Positions 54,846 through 64,000 of a DNA stretch of 64,000 nucleotides are shown here, in pieces (position 1 is the stretch's first letter; each line of letters begins with the position of its first letter). The notes under the pieces were generated by a model. The model had not been told where the DNA came from, did no database searches, and saw nothing but the letters and a program-made list of their open reading frames with translations. Both the position numbers and the translations under genes were made by a program. Where the stretch lies: positions 1,922,001-1,986,000 of the forward strand of contig NZ_CP049857.1 of NCBI RefSeq assembly GCF_011299555.1, written 5' to 3'. This DNA comes from Dysgonomonas sp. HDW5A (GTDB taxonomy: Bacteria > Bacteroidota > Bacteroidia > Bacteroidales > Dysgonomonadaceae).

Positions 54846-56313
54846 AACCTGTTTTCTTTATATAAGAGTTTGCTAATTCTGAAACAATTTTACCGGAAAT
54901 AATCGCCGGAGGTACCCCCGGACCGGGAACAGTCAACTGTCCTGTATAAAATAAGTTCTTTATTTTTCTATTTTGCATTTTAGGTTTTAAGAAAGCGGTT
55001 TGTGATAATATATTTGACAAACCGTAAGCATTTCCTTTGTAAGCATTATAATCACGCACAAAGTCGCTGGTTGTAAAGCTTTGATGAAAGATGATCGATT
55101 CTTTGACCGATTGATTAGTCAGCCTTTCGAGGCGTTCTATTATTTTATTAAAATAATGTAGTCTAATATCCTCCGAGTCTTTCAGACCGGGAGCGATAGG
55201 GATTAAAAAAATGGCTGCTTCTTTGCCTTCAGGAGCAACAGACGCATCTGTGATGCTTGGAAAGCTGGCATAGAATAACGGATTGTCGGGCCATGCAGCT
55301 TTGTCGTATATTTGCGAAGCATGTATCTCAAAATTGGAGTCGAAGAATAATGTGTGATGAGATACATTTTCCATTTTCTTATCAAGAGCCACATAATACA
55401 TAAGGGCAGATGGAGCAAACACACGCTGCTTCCAATATTCTTGACTATAATTACGGTATTTGTTTTCGAGAAGTTTTTCGGTATGTTGGTAGTCGGCTCC
55501 CGATATGACTAAGTCTGCCGGATAAAATACCCCATTCACAGTAACTCCTATTGCTAAGTTATTCTCTATATTGATTTTTTCGACTGCACTATTCGTTTTT
55601 ATGGTTACGCCATAGCTTTCAGCCAATTGCTTCATCGCTTTTACTAGCTCAAACATTCCTCCCTGTATGTGCCACGTACCCAATACCATATCGGCATGAT
55701 TCATAAAACAATAAAAAGCAGGTGTTTTACTGGGTTTCGCTCCCAAAAAAAGTACGGGAAATTCTAAGAGTTGTCTGAGCTTATGGCTCTTCACTCCTTT
55801 TCTGATCTTGCTGCTGATACTTTGTAGGAATTGGAAAACACGCATAGCAGTAGCAGGCATAATCAACTCAAATATGCTTTTTCCGGGCTTATAAACAACT
55901 TTGTTGATGGCTACATCGTAATTGAAGTGAGCTTCTTTCAAATATTTTTGTAAAAATTCACTGCTGCCGGCTTCCTCCTTTTCAAATAGTTGGTATATTT
56001 TATTCAAATCTGCCGAAACAGATAGAGAGTCGTTTTCTCCAAAGTAAACTTCATAGCCGGGATCTAGTCTTATCAGCTTATAATAATCAGATGTTTTTTT
56101 ATTAAAATCGGCGAAGAACGAATCGAATATATCGGGCATCCAATAGAATGTAGGCCCCATGTCGAAAGTAAAACCATCTGCTTTCAACTGTCTGGCTCTG
56201 CCTCCGATTATTTCATTTTTTTCTAAAACTGTAACATGATGCCCTTCTTTGCCTAAATAACAAGCGGCAGAAAGGCTTGAAAACCCAGAGCCAATGATTA
56301 TAATTTTTTTCAT
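54829..56313 (-). CDS. crtI: Phytoene desaturase
   Basis: 494 aa. The FAD-binding motif is IIGSGFSSLSAACYLGKEGHHVTVLEKNEIIGGRARQL, followed by GFTFDMGPTFYWMPDIFD, and the C-terminal CrtI signature is NLFYTGQLTVPGPGVPPAIISGKIVSE. It converts phytoene to lycopene or neurosporene. It is the first gene of the operon; 418 nt of noncoding DNA precede it. Confidence 0.93.
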   Translation of the reverse strand: MKKIIIIGSGFSSLSAACYLGKEGHHVTVLEKNEIIGGRARQLKADGFTFDMGPTFYWMPDIFDSFFADFNKKTSDYYKLIRLDPGYEVYFGENDSLSVSADLNKIYQLFEKEEAGSSEFLQKYLKEAHFNYDVAINKVVYKPGKSIFELIMPATAMRVFQFLQSISSKIRKGVKSHKLRQLLEFPVLFLGAKPSKTPAFYCFMNHADMVLGTWHIQGGMFELVKAMKQLAESYGVTIKTNSAVEKINIENNLAIGVTVNGVFYPADLVISGADYQHTEKLLENKYRNYSQEYWKQRVFAPSALMYYVALDKKMENVSHHTLFFDSNFEIHASQIYDKAAWPDNPLFYASFPSITDASVAPEGKEAAIFLIPIAPGLKDSEDIRLHYFNKIIERLERLTNQSVKESIIFHQSFTTSDFVRDYNAYKGNAYGLSNILSQTAFLKPKMQNRKIKNLFYTGQLTVPGPGVPPAIISGKIVSELANSYIKKTGYGKTI

Positions 56314-56697
56314 ACTTATGATTTACTCCGGATATTTATAGTGTTACACTGAACTGAAAATAGCACTGTAATTACAATTAGTCTGTTGTGTAGATCGTTT
56401 TTTAGTATCATGTATATAACAATAGAAGTTATTATTTGTTTTAGGTTTTTCTTAACTATTCACTTATTTATATTAACAATGCATCTATAGATTATTTCTG
56501 AAAGATACAAGCGTGAAATAAATTGCAAAAATTTTGGCTTAGTAATTCAGAGCCTCCATCAACAAAGCCGAACATCGTTTCTCTAAAAAATGGAGTTACA
56601 CAAGCTGTTATCGATCTGTTTTAAATTTCGTCTAAACAGCGGCACCTCAAAATTACCTTTTAAGTTAAATACTGACGATAAATTTATTTAATAGTTT
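56314..56697. other. Divergent intergenic region
   Basis: About 380 nt between crtI and the DUF6377 gene. A minus-strand TAATTTTG (56648-56655) could be a distant crtI -7 box. No ORF or RNA is seen. Confidence 0.35.
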
Positions 56698-56705
56698 TAT
56701 ATTTG
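56698..56705 (+). promoter_or_regulatory. -7 box for the DUF6377 gene
   Basis: TATATTTG matches TAnnTTTG, 26 nt before the ATG at 56732. No clear -33 box was found. Confidence 0.5.
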
Positions 56706-56731
56706 CCAGTAAGCCGATTTATATACTGTCT

Positions 56732-58384
56732 ATGAAGAAATATTTGTTTTTGATATTTTTACTTTTACAATTCTGTGATATATACCCTGCCATCGAAAAG
56801 GATACCATTTCTCAACATTTAAACAAGCTATTGGATAATAAAGAGATGTATATGCAGGTAAAAGAGCAGAAAATATCAGAGATGAAAAAGATGCTCGAAA
56901 CTCCCAATATTTCGGATGTACAGTGCTATGACATTAATGTACAACTATACGATCAGTACAAGACCTATATCTCGGATTCGGCTATACATTTTATTAAAGA
57001 AAACCTACAGATAGCATATAAACTGAATGATGCATCTTTAATTAACCAATCAAAACTAGCCTTAGCATCTCTATACACTATTGCAGGCATGTATATAGAA
57101 TCTATGGATCTATTGAAAAGTATCGATCGGGAAAAGATACATGAAGGACTTCTTATTAACTATTACGATACATATAAACTACTATACAGTTCTTATTCCT
57201 CAAATAATTTATATACCAATATTTATTCAGAGAAGAGTAATCTCTACCGTGATTCACTTCTGAATGTGCTTGATACAACATCCAATCATTATAAGATTGT
57301 ATATTCAGAAAAACTGCTGGATCATAATAAGTTAGAACAATCAAAACATATTTTGCAGAATCTCTTTAATAAATCAAAGTCGGAGGATCACGAAAGAGCT
57401 GTATTAGCCTATGCACTGGCCAATGTGTATAAAAAAGAAGGCAATCTCGAAAAGCAAAGACGGTATTATACAATTTCTGCTATTTGTGATATAAAAAATG
57501 CGATAAAAGAGAATGCTTCATTGCAAGCTTTAGCTATCGTTTTATATGAAACGGGAGATATCGAAAACGCTTACACATGTATCAAATCTTCGATGGAGGA
57601 TGCTATGTTTTGTAATGCACGATTGAGGACTTTCGAAATATCCAAAATATTCCCGATTATAGATACTGCTTATCAGGAAAAAGTAGCCAAACAAAAAGAA
57701 GGGTTGCAGTTTTTTCTCATATTAGTCAGCATCTTATCTCTATTTCTGATTGCTTCGTTAATATATGTTTACTTACAGATGAAGCGAGTAGCCCGTATTA
57801 GAAAAGAGTTGTATCACACGAATGTAAAGCTGAACGAGTTAAATACTGATTTACAGAAAAACAATATCCAACTCAACAACCTGAACGTCGAATTGTCTGA
57901 AGCAAATCGAATTAAGGAAACTTATATAGGACATTTTCTCGACTTATGCTCTATGTATATTAGTAAACTCGAAAAATACCAGAATACGCTGAATAAAAAA
58001 GCGGTAGAGAAAAAACTGGATGAGCTTTACAAAATGTTAAAGTCTCATGATATGATCGATAATGAACTGAAAGAACTTTACGACAATTTCGACAATATAT
58101 TTTTACATCTTTATCCAAACTTCGTAGAAGATTTCAACTCGTTGCTGCTCGAAGAGGAACGGTTTACTTTGAAACCAAACGAACTGTTGAATACCGAACT
58201 ACGTATATTTGCCCTTATACGCCTCGGTATTGTAGACAGCTCCAAGATTGCATCATTTCTCCATTATTCAGCAAATACAATTTACAATTATCGCACAAGG
58301 GTAAGAAACAAAGCTGCTGTACCTCGTGACGAATTCGAATCCTTAGTAACTAAAATAGGAGGTAAATCTACTAAAAGCAGCTGA
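56732..58384 (+). CDS. DUF6377-type TPR regulator of a glycan-use locus
   Basis: 550 aa. A signal peptide or anchor (1-19) leads into TPR-like repeats (about 30-310). A single membrane helix (FFLILVSILSLFLIASLIYVYL, about 327-348) is followed by a coiled coil (350-400) and a C-terminal HTH: NTELRIFALIRLGIVDSSKIASFLHYSANTIYNYRTRVRNKA. This architecture, with periplasmic repeats and cytoplasmic HTH, is that of the DUF6377 proteins found next to SusC/SusD genes. It probably senses a glycan signal and controls the locus downstream. It starts divergently from crtI. Confidence 0.85.
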   Translation: MKKYLFLIFLLLQFCDIYPAIEKDTISQHLNKLLDNKEMYMQVKEQKISEMKKMLETPNISDVQCYDINVQLYDQYKTYISDSAIHFIKENLQIAYKLNDASLINQSKLALASLYTIAGMYIESMDLLKSIDREKIHEGLLINYYDTYKLLYSSYSSNNLYTNIYSEKSNLYRDSLLNVLDTTSNHYKIVYSEKLLDHNKLEQSKHILQNLFNKSKSEDHERAVLAYALANVYKKEGNLEKQRRYYTISAICDIKNAIKENASLQALAIVLYETGDIENAYTCIKSSMEDAMFCNARLRTFEISKIFPIIDTAYQEKVAKQKEGLQFFLILVSILSLFLIASLIYVYLQMKRVARIRKELYHTNVKLNELNTDLQKNNIQLNNLNVELSEANRIKETYIGHFLDLCSMYISKLEKYQNTLNKKAVEKKLDELYKMLKSHDMIDNELKELYDNFDNIFLHLYPNFVEDFNSLLLEEERFTLKPNELLNTELRIFALIRLGIVDSSKIASFLHYSANTIYNYRTRVRNKAAVPRDEFESLVTKIGGKSTKSS

Positions 58385-58511
58385 TCTCAGGATATACTAT
58401 CTACTTTTTTTGACCTCCAAATCCTATATATAATATTGAAATATAGCCACTTAGGTATAAATCCTATCTATATTCTTGCTATATCCTATTTTTCGTCCTT
58501 TATACTCTCCC

Positions 58512-58519
58512 TATTTTTG
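58512..58519 (+). promoter_or_regulatory. -7 box for the susC-like gene
   Basis: TATTTTTG, 82 nt before the ATG, matches TAnnTTTG. The -33 region is T-rich. Confidence 0.5.
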
Positions 58520-58601
58520 TGAATATTAGTTTAGAAGTCATTCCAATTGTTAACCTTCGAAACTATTATTTCATTCTAAACCTAATTTTAAAATAAATAC
58601 C

Positions 58602-61600
58602 ATGATGAATGTAAAACCTTTTACGTGCTTACATAAAATATGTATCATATTTATATGTATGCTGTCTAGCCTGAATATCCTGGCTCAGGATCAGAAAAAA
58701 GTGACAGGAGTGATAACCGACCTAAAGGGCGAACCTATTATAGGAGCTTCGGTAGTTGCAAAAGGTACTACAACAGCTACCATTAGCGATATTGATGGTA
58801 CTTTTTCTCTGGATGTTAGCAACAATCCTGTACTCACAATTTCTTATATCGGCTACATAAGTCAGGAAGTGCCCACTTTAGGAAAGTCTGATTTAAAGAT
58901 AATCCTAAAAGAAGATTCTAAAATTTTAGATGAAATTGTAGTTGTAGGTTATGGAGTAATGAGGAAAATTGACCTGACAGGATCCGTCTCTTCCATTTCT
59001 GCAAAAACAATAAAAGACAAACCCGTAGCCAATATTGGAGAAGCATTACAGGGACGAGCTTCGGGTGTACAGGTTATATCATCCGGAAAACCGGGCGATA
59101 ACGTGTCTTTTCGTATACGGGGTATCAGTACCATCAACAACAGTGAGCCTTTATTGGTAATCGACAACGTTCCTACCGATATGCCGCTCAATGCCTTGAA
59201 CATGGAAGATGTGGAGTCTGTTGATGTCTTAAAAGATGCCTCTGCAACAGCAATATACGGTTCACGTGGAGCAAATGGTGTTGTGATTGTTACTACGAAA
59301 AAAGGAAAATCGGGCGATGGCTCTATTTCTCTAAGTGCCAACTGGGGAATACAGGAAGCAACTAATATGCCCAAGATGCTTGATGCCAGTCAATTTGCAT
59401 CACTTCACAACGAAATGATTAAAAATTATAACAATCCAAATTATGTGCAAAGACCCGATTTCGCCGATCCTACAGCTTTAGGGACGGGAACGAACTGGCT
59501 TGATGAACTTTTCCGTAAAGCTATTATGCAAAATTACACCCTTTCGTATTCGGGAGGTAACGAGAAAAGTAATTACTATGTATCGGGTGGTGTATTCGAT
59601 CAGGAAGGTATTATTCTAAATACTTCTTACCGACGTTATACCTTTCAATTCAATAGTGAATCGAAGGTTCGTTCTTGGCTAAAGTTCGGGAACAATGTGA
59701 CACTAAGCCATGATGTGAAGAAACAAGGCTCGTACAGTGTTCGCGATGCTATGGCTGCTTTACCCACTCAACCGGTATTTAACGAGGACGGATCGTTTTC
59801 AGGCCCGGGAGAACCAGCCTATCAATACGGAGATATAAGAAATCCGATAGGTAGTGCCACATTAAACAAAGAGCAAACAAAAGGCTACAATGTATTGGCC
59901 AATGCTTTTGCCGAAATAAAAATAAAGGACAACCTTACTTTCAAAACCTTGGGAGGTATTGACTTCAAATTCTGGGATAAACGTAATTTCTATCCTAAGT
60001 ACAATTGGAAACCAATTCCTCAACCGCAGTCAACTCTTTATGAGGAGTCTAATAAGAGTATGACTTATCTTTGGGATAACACCTTAACCTACATGGAAAC
60101 ATTCAACGAAAAACATCACTTGAATGTAATGATCGGTTCCAGTGCTCAAAATAATGTGTATAACAATATGAGCGCAAGTATTCAGAATTTCTTGACAGAT
60201 AACAACAATCAATTGAATAATGGATTGACCGACCCTACTGTAGGAGGTACTAAAAACGATTGGGCAATATTGTCGTTCATAGGTCGTGCCAACTATAATT
60301 ATGCAGATAAATATTTATTGACTGCTACTATCCGTCGTGATGGTTCATCACGTTTTTCGAGCGAAAATCGTTGGGGAACATTCCCTTCGTTCTCGGCAGC
60401 TTGGCGATTATCCGAAGAATCGTTTTATAACAAAAATAAATGGGTGAGTGATATCAAAGTGAGGGCAGGATATGGTGAAACTGGTAACCAAGCCGGTATA
60501 GACAATTATGCCTACTTTACACGCTTGAAAACAGGACAATATGTATTTAACGGAACACCTGTTTCTACGCTATATCCTAAAGTGATGCCCAATCCCAATG
60601 TGAGATGGGAAACAGTAAAACAGCTGAATGCGGGAGTGGATTTATCGTTATTGAATCAACGCATTAATGTTGTTATAGATGCTTATCTTAAAAATACATC
60701 CGATATGCTGGTGCCAATGTCTGTGCCTATTACGACAGGATATTCGGATATAGACGTACCAAGTATAAATGCCGGAAAGGTAAGAAACAAAGGTGTAGAG
60801 CTTACAGTCTCTTCTTTCAACCTGAGAGGTGCTTTCGAATGGAATACCGACTTCAATATATCTTATAATAAAAATGAAGTCATCAGCATGAATGATGGAG
60901 TTCCTTTATTTGTAGGAGACGATATTAACATGACTAAAGTGAGAGTAAACACCGAAGGCCATCCTATCGGCTCATTCTATGGTTACGTAACCAATGGTAT
61001 CTTTCAGAATCAGCAGGAAGTTGACAGATATGCTATTCAAGTGCCGGGAGGAACAGCACCGGGTGATATCCGCTTCAGGGATTTAGACAATAATGGGGTA
61101 ATAAACGCCGATGATCGTACTTATATCGGTAATCCTTCGCCAGAATGGACATTCTCGATGAATAATACTTTTGCTTATAAAGAATTCGATTTGCAGATTT
61201 TCTTGCAAGGTGTTGCCGGTAACGATATATACAACGCAAACAGAATATGGCAGGAAAGTATGTCTATTCCACAAAATCAAACAACTAAGGTATTAGACAG
61301 ATGGACGGGTGAAGGTACCAGCAACAGTGTGCCACGTGCTATATATAGTGACCCCAATCAAAATGTGCGTCATTCGAATCGGTTTATAGAAGATGGTTCA
61401 TATCTGAGAGTGAAGAATCTAACTTTGGGTTATACACTGCCTAAATCAATTTCTCAAAAAGCTTACCTCAGCATGGCTCGCTTTTATATCTCCTGTCAAA
61501 ACTTACTTACCCTTACCAAATATTCGGGATTCGATCCGGAAGTAAATGTAAGTGGTGTCGATTTAAGTACATATCCTGTTACTCGTACATTGAGTATGGG

Positions 61601-61619
61601 AGTTAATGTTAAATTCTAA
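58602..61619 (+). CDS. SusC/RagA-type TonB-dependent outer-membrane transporter
   Basis: 1005 aa; two ATGs lie at 58602 and 58605. After the signal peptide comes the CarboxypepD_reg domain (KKVTGVITDLKGEPIIGASVVAKGT), then the plug with LDEIVVVGYGVMRKIDLTGSVSSI and SVDVLKDASATAIYGSRGANGVVIVTTKKGK, and a large beta-barrel ending in an aromatic/hydrophobic C-terminal strand (TLSMGVNVKF). It imports glycans or other ligands through the outer membrane with its SusD partner, 18 nt downstream. Confidence 0.96.
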   Translation: MMNVKPFTCLHKICIIFICMLSSLNILAQDQKKVTGVITDLKGEPIIGASVVAKGTTTATISDIDGTFSLDVSNNPVLTISYIGYISQEVPTLGKSDLKIILKEDSKILDEIVVVGYGVMRKIDLTGSVSSISAKTIKDKPVANIGEALQGRASGVQVISSGKPGDNVSFRIRGISTINNSEPLLVIDNVPTDMPLNALNMEDVESVDVLKDASATAIYGSRGANGVVIVTTKKGKSGDGSISLSANWGIQEATNMPKMLDASQFASLHNEMIKNYNNPNYVQRPDFADPTALGTGTNWLDELFRKAIMQNYTLSYSGGNEKSNYYVSGGVFDQEGIILNTSYRRYTFQFNSESKVRSWLKFGNNVTLSHDVKKQGSYSVRDAMAALPTQPVFNEDGSFSGPGEPAYQYGDIRNPIGSATLNKEQTKGYNVLANAFAEIKIKDNLTFKTLGGIDFKFWDKRNFYPKYNWKPIPQPQSTLYEESNKSMTYLWDNTLTYMETFNEKHHLNVMIGSSAQNNVYNNMSASIQNFLTDNNNQLNNGLTDPTVGGTKNDWAILSFIGRANYNYADKYLLTATIRRDGSSRFSSENRWGTFPSFSAAWRLSEESFYNKNKWVSDIKVRAGYGETGNQAGIDNYAYFTRLKTGQYVFNGTPVSTLYPKVMPNPNVRWETVKQLNAGVDLSLLNQRINVVIDAYLKNTSDMLVPMSVPITTGYSDIDVPSINAGKVRNKGVELTVSSFNLRGAFEWNTDFNISYNKNEVISMNDGVPLFVGDDINMTKVRVNTEGHPIGSFYGYVTNGIFQNQQEVDRYAIQVPGGTAPGDIRFRDLDNNGVINADDRTYIGNPSPEWTFSMNNTFAYKEFDLQIFLQGVAGNDIYNANRIWQESMSIPQNQTTKVLDRWTGEGTSNSVPRAIYSDPNQNVRHSNRFIEDGSYLRVKNLTLGYTLPKSISQKAYLSMARFYISCQNLLTLTKYSGFDPEVNVSGVDLSTYPVTRTLSMGVNVKF

Positions 61620-61637
61620 TTCAAAAAAACGTTGATT

Positions 61638-63125
61638 ATGAAAAAGATACTATATATAGGCTTGTTAGCTATTTCGACTCTATTCGTTTCGTGTTCTGAT
61701 TTTTTGGACAAAGAGTCGTTCGAAGATCCAAGTGCAGAAGCTATAAATGACGAAGCGTCTGCCATTGCTTTAGTGAATGGAGCTTACCAGCCTCTACAGC
61801 GTCCTAAACTCTATAATATGAGAATCTGGTCACTTGATATAGTTGCCGGAAATAGTGAAGTTGGTGCCGGAGGAGGAACCGATGGTATAGAAACTATTAC
61901 TCTTGCCAATTTTGTGACAACAACAGACAATGCTGCCGCACTCGATATATGGAGAGGACCCAATCCCGGTATTCTTTATTGCAATACGGTTCTCGAAAAT
62001 ATTCCAAAAACAAATATCAGCGAATCATTAAAAAACAGGTGTATTGGTGAAGCTAAATTCCTTCGTGCACACTATTTCTTCATACTAGTACGACTGTTTG
62101 GCGATGTGCCGATGGCAGTAACCACACTAAAACCCGGCGATGATTTATTCCCGTCACGCACCAATAAAATGACCATCTATAATGATGTTATTATCCCCGA
62201 TCTGAAAGAAGCCATCAATTTATTGCCTGTAAGAGAAGAATATAAAGGCAGTGACATTGGCCGTGCATCCAAAGGAGCGGCAGCCGGAATGTTAGCCAAA
62301 GTATATCTGACATTGGGCATGTATAAGGAATGTTTAGACATGTGTAATCTTGTCGAAAGTTTAGGATATAGCCTTAATCCCGATTACAGCGATTGCTTTG
62401 GTGGTGAACTGAGAAATAAAAATACAGCAGAATCATTATTTGAGGTTCAATATTATGGATTGACCAAAGCCGGTTTTTGGGACGATGATAATCAGGCTTC
62501 TTGGTTAAGTACTTATATGGGACCACGTAATACCGGCTGGGTAGGCGGAGCCTATGGCTGGAACCAACCGACAGAAGAATTTGTGAGCCAATATGAAGAA
62601 AACGATTTGCGGAAAGATAAAACCATTTTATATGAAGGAGGTCCTGCATTCGATGGAAAACAGTATAAGAAATCAATGTCTAACACTGGCTACAATGTCC
62701 GCAAGTTTTTAGTACCTCTATCTGTGTCTCCCGATTATAATACAAACTCAGCCAGCGTAATAGTATTACGTTATGCAGATGTATTATTGATGAAAGCGGA
62801 AGCTTTGAATGAACTTGGAAGAACGAAGGATGCAGAAGAGCCACTATATCAGGTGCGGAAAAGAGCAGGATTGACAAAACGTACAGATGTGGAAGGTTTA
62901 AACCAAGATCAGATGCGTGAGAAAATCATCAAGGAGCGCCGCATAGAGTTGGCATTCGAAGGACATCGTTGGTTCGATATGATTCGTATTGACAATGGGC
63001 AATATGCCTTGAATTTCTTACACTCTATCGGTAAAGTTAATGCGACAAGCAAACATTTGCTGCTACCTATTCCTCAAAAAGAAAGGGATGCTAATCCGAA
63101 CTTGTCTCAAAATGCAGGTTATTAA
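61638..63125 (+). CDS. SusD/RagB-type nutrient-binding lipoprotein
   Basis: 495 aa from the ATG at 61638; the TTG at 61632 is rejected. The lipobox LFVSC precedes DFLDKESFEDPSAEAI. SusD features are AKFLRAHYFFILVRLFGDVPM, ASKGAAAGMLAKVYLTLGMY, and the C-terminal VLRYADVLLMKAEALNELG and IIKERRIELAFEGHRWFDMIR. It caps the SusC barrel at the cell surface and captures the ligand. The glycan target cannot be told. Confidence 0.96.
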   Translation: MKKILYIGLLAISTLFVSCSDFLDKESFEDPSAEAINDEASAIALVNGAYQPLQRPKLYNMRIWSLDIVAGNSEVGAGGGTDGIETITLANFVTTTDNAAALDIWRGPNPGILYCNTVLENIPKTNISESLKNRCIGEAKFLRAHYFFILVRLFGDVPMAVTTLKPGDDLFPSRTNKMTIYNDVIIPDLKEAINLLPVREEYKGSDIGRASKGAAAGMLAKVYLTLGMYKECLDMCNLVESLGYSLNPDYSDCFGGELRNKNTAESLFEVQYYGLTKAGFWDDDNQASWLSTYMGPRNTGWVGGAYGWNQPTEEFVSQYEENDLRKDKTILYEGGPAFDGKQYKKSMSNTGYNVRKFLVPLSVSPDYNTNSASVIVLRYADVLLMKAEALNELGRTKDAEEPLYQVRKRAGLTKRTDVEGLNQDQMREKIIKERRIELAFEGHRWFDMIRIDNGQYALNFLHSIGKVNATSKHLLLPIPQKERDANPNLSQNAGY

Positions 63126-63144
63126 TCAAAAAAACGAACCTATT

Positions 63145-64000
63145 ATGAAATCATATAAAATATTAAGTTTATTGAGTCTGTTTCTCCTATTCTTTCTTTC
63201 GTGTACCGATGAGGATAGTATAGAGTATAACAAAGGGAATCAGCCATTAGAAGTAAAGGCTTCGAGTGAAAACATTGAGTTGAATGCTGCAAATCCCGAA
63301 ACGAATGCCCTAACCATTTCATGGACATCGGGTTCGAATCAGGGGACTAACAGTGCTATTTCTTACACATTCCAAATGGATGTGCAGGGTAATAATTTCG
63401 ATAAGGGACTTACACTCGATTTGGGGCAGAATATATATCAAAAGGAGTATAAAAATGAAGAACTGAATGATTTACTCATATCATGGGGAATAGCACCAGA
63501 ATCAGAAGTTTTGTTAGATGTACGTGTAAAAGCTACCATAGCATCCGATGCCGTTGAGCCGGCTTTATCGAACATTCAAACCATCAAGATAAAAACACAT
63601 AAGCCTATAACTAAAACTCTTTATTTGATAGGCGATGCTACTCCAAATGGATGGAATGCCGATAATGCAACTGAGTTATCTGCAATAAGGAATACTCCGA
63701 AAGGTTTTACATGGACAGGAAGATTAAATCCGGGGAAGTTTAAATTCATAACAACTCTTGGCAAATTTGCACCCTCCTATAATAAAGGGGATGATAACAC
63801 CAAACTGTATTTACGTGAGAATGGAGACGATCCGTATGACAAACAATTTGAGATTACCGAAGGTGGAAATTATAAAATAACACTCAACCTTATATCGTTG
63901 GCTATTCATATAGAAAAAACTGCAGGCTCCGAGTTTACTGAATTATGGTTTGTAGGAAATGCAACAGGATGGAACTTTAAATCGATGACCGTAGATCCAT
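63145..64000 (+). CDS. SusE/SusF-like surface lipoprotein, partial (cut by window end)
   Basis: At least 285 codons are open to the window end with no stop. The start is the ATG at 63145, 19 nt after susD. The lipobox FFLSC precedes TDEDSIEYNKGNQPLEV. An N-terminal SusE domain (about 25-150) has ALTISWTSGSNQGTNSAISYTFQMDVQGNNF. It is followed by a starch-binding-type repeat TLYLIGDATPNGWNADNATELSAI...FTWTGRLNPGKFKFI, and a second repeat begins at ELWFVGNATGWNF. It suggests a SusC-D-E locus for alpha-glucan or a similar glycan. Confidence 0.88.
   Translation, partial: MKSYKILSLLSLFLLFFLSCTDEDSIEYNKGNQPLEVKASSENIELNAANPETNALTISWTSGSNQGTNSAISYTFQMDVQGNNFDKGLTLDLGQNIYQKEYKNEELNDLLISWGIAPESEVLLDVRVKATIASDAVEPALSNIQTIKIKTHKPITKTLYLIGDATPNGWNADNATELSAIRNTPKGFTWTGRLNPGKFKFITTLGKFAPSYNKGDDNTKLYLRENGDDPYDKQFEITEGGNYKITLNLISLAIHIEKTAGSEFTELWFVGNATGWNFKSMTVDP

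Overview
The window looks like a chromosome segment from a Bacteroidales bacterium, probably Dysgonomonas or a close relative. The evidence is the AT-rich composition, several Bacteroidetes-type promoter boxes (TTTG, then about 19-20 nt, then TAnnTTTG), SusC/SusD/SusE-like genes, a DUF6377-type regulator and lipoproteins with Bacteroidetes signal peptides. The genus is inferred from overall gene style, not from a marker gene.

Layout. 1-28.9 kb is core chromosome: three tandem small secreted paralogues behind a sigma-54-like promoter; metY and cysK; murF; an S1/P1 nuclease; typA; a three-gene unit of a TPR protein, nfeD and floA; a methyltransferase-like protein; a PduO-type cobalamin adenosyltransferase; two tandem lipoproteins with a degenerate metzincin motif; a drug/metabolite transporter; a large amidase-like secreted protein; a NagX-like membrane protein; a SpoIID-family protein; a DUF4251 lipoprotein; dgkA; and an MFS transporter. 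A short palindrome (AAGGTC, 3 nt, GACCTT) recurs five times between these genes.

28.99-48.00 kb is an integrated element of about 19 kb in the 3' end of a tRNA-Lys(TTT) gene, bounded by a 15-bp direct repeat. It carries a tyrosine integrase, a RhuM-like gene, an IS21-family insertion that cuts off an ORF6N-type gene, a fused nucleotidyltransferase-HEPN protein, an AraC regulator with a VOC lipoprotein, two excisionase-like HTH proteins, and a 1.1-kb noncoding block with a TATCC repeat array and oriT-like palindromes but no relaxase. The cargo next to the right end looks defensive: (i) a NACHT-type STAND NTPase translationally coupled to a RelA/SpoT-fold nucleotidyltransferase, (ii) a four-gene unit with an AAA-type ATPase and a PIN nuclease, and (iii) an AAA_14/DUF4143 ATPase. 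Pair (i) is the best candidate for an undescribed system: the NTPase would sense infection and the RelA/SpoT protein would be a growth-arresting effector. Unit (ii) is the second candidate.

48.0-56.3 kb returns to chromosome and holds a minus-strand carotenoid operon (crtI, crtB, idi, a second desaturase, cruF-like, acyltransferase, glycosyltransferase). No lycopene cyclase is present, so an acyclic hydroxylated, glycosylated and acylated carotenoid is the likely product. 56.7-64 kb begins a glycan-use locus: DUF6377-type regulator, SusC, SusD and a SusE/F-like lipoprotein cut by the window end.
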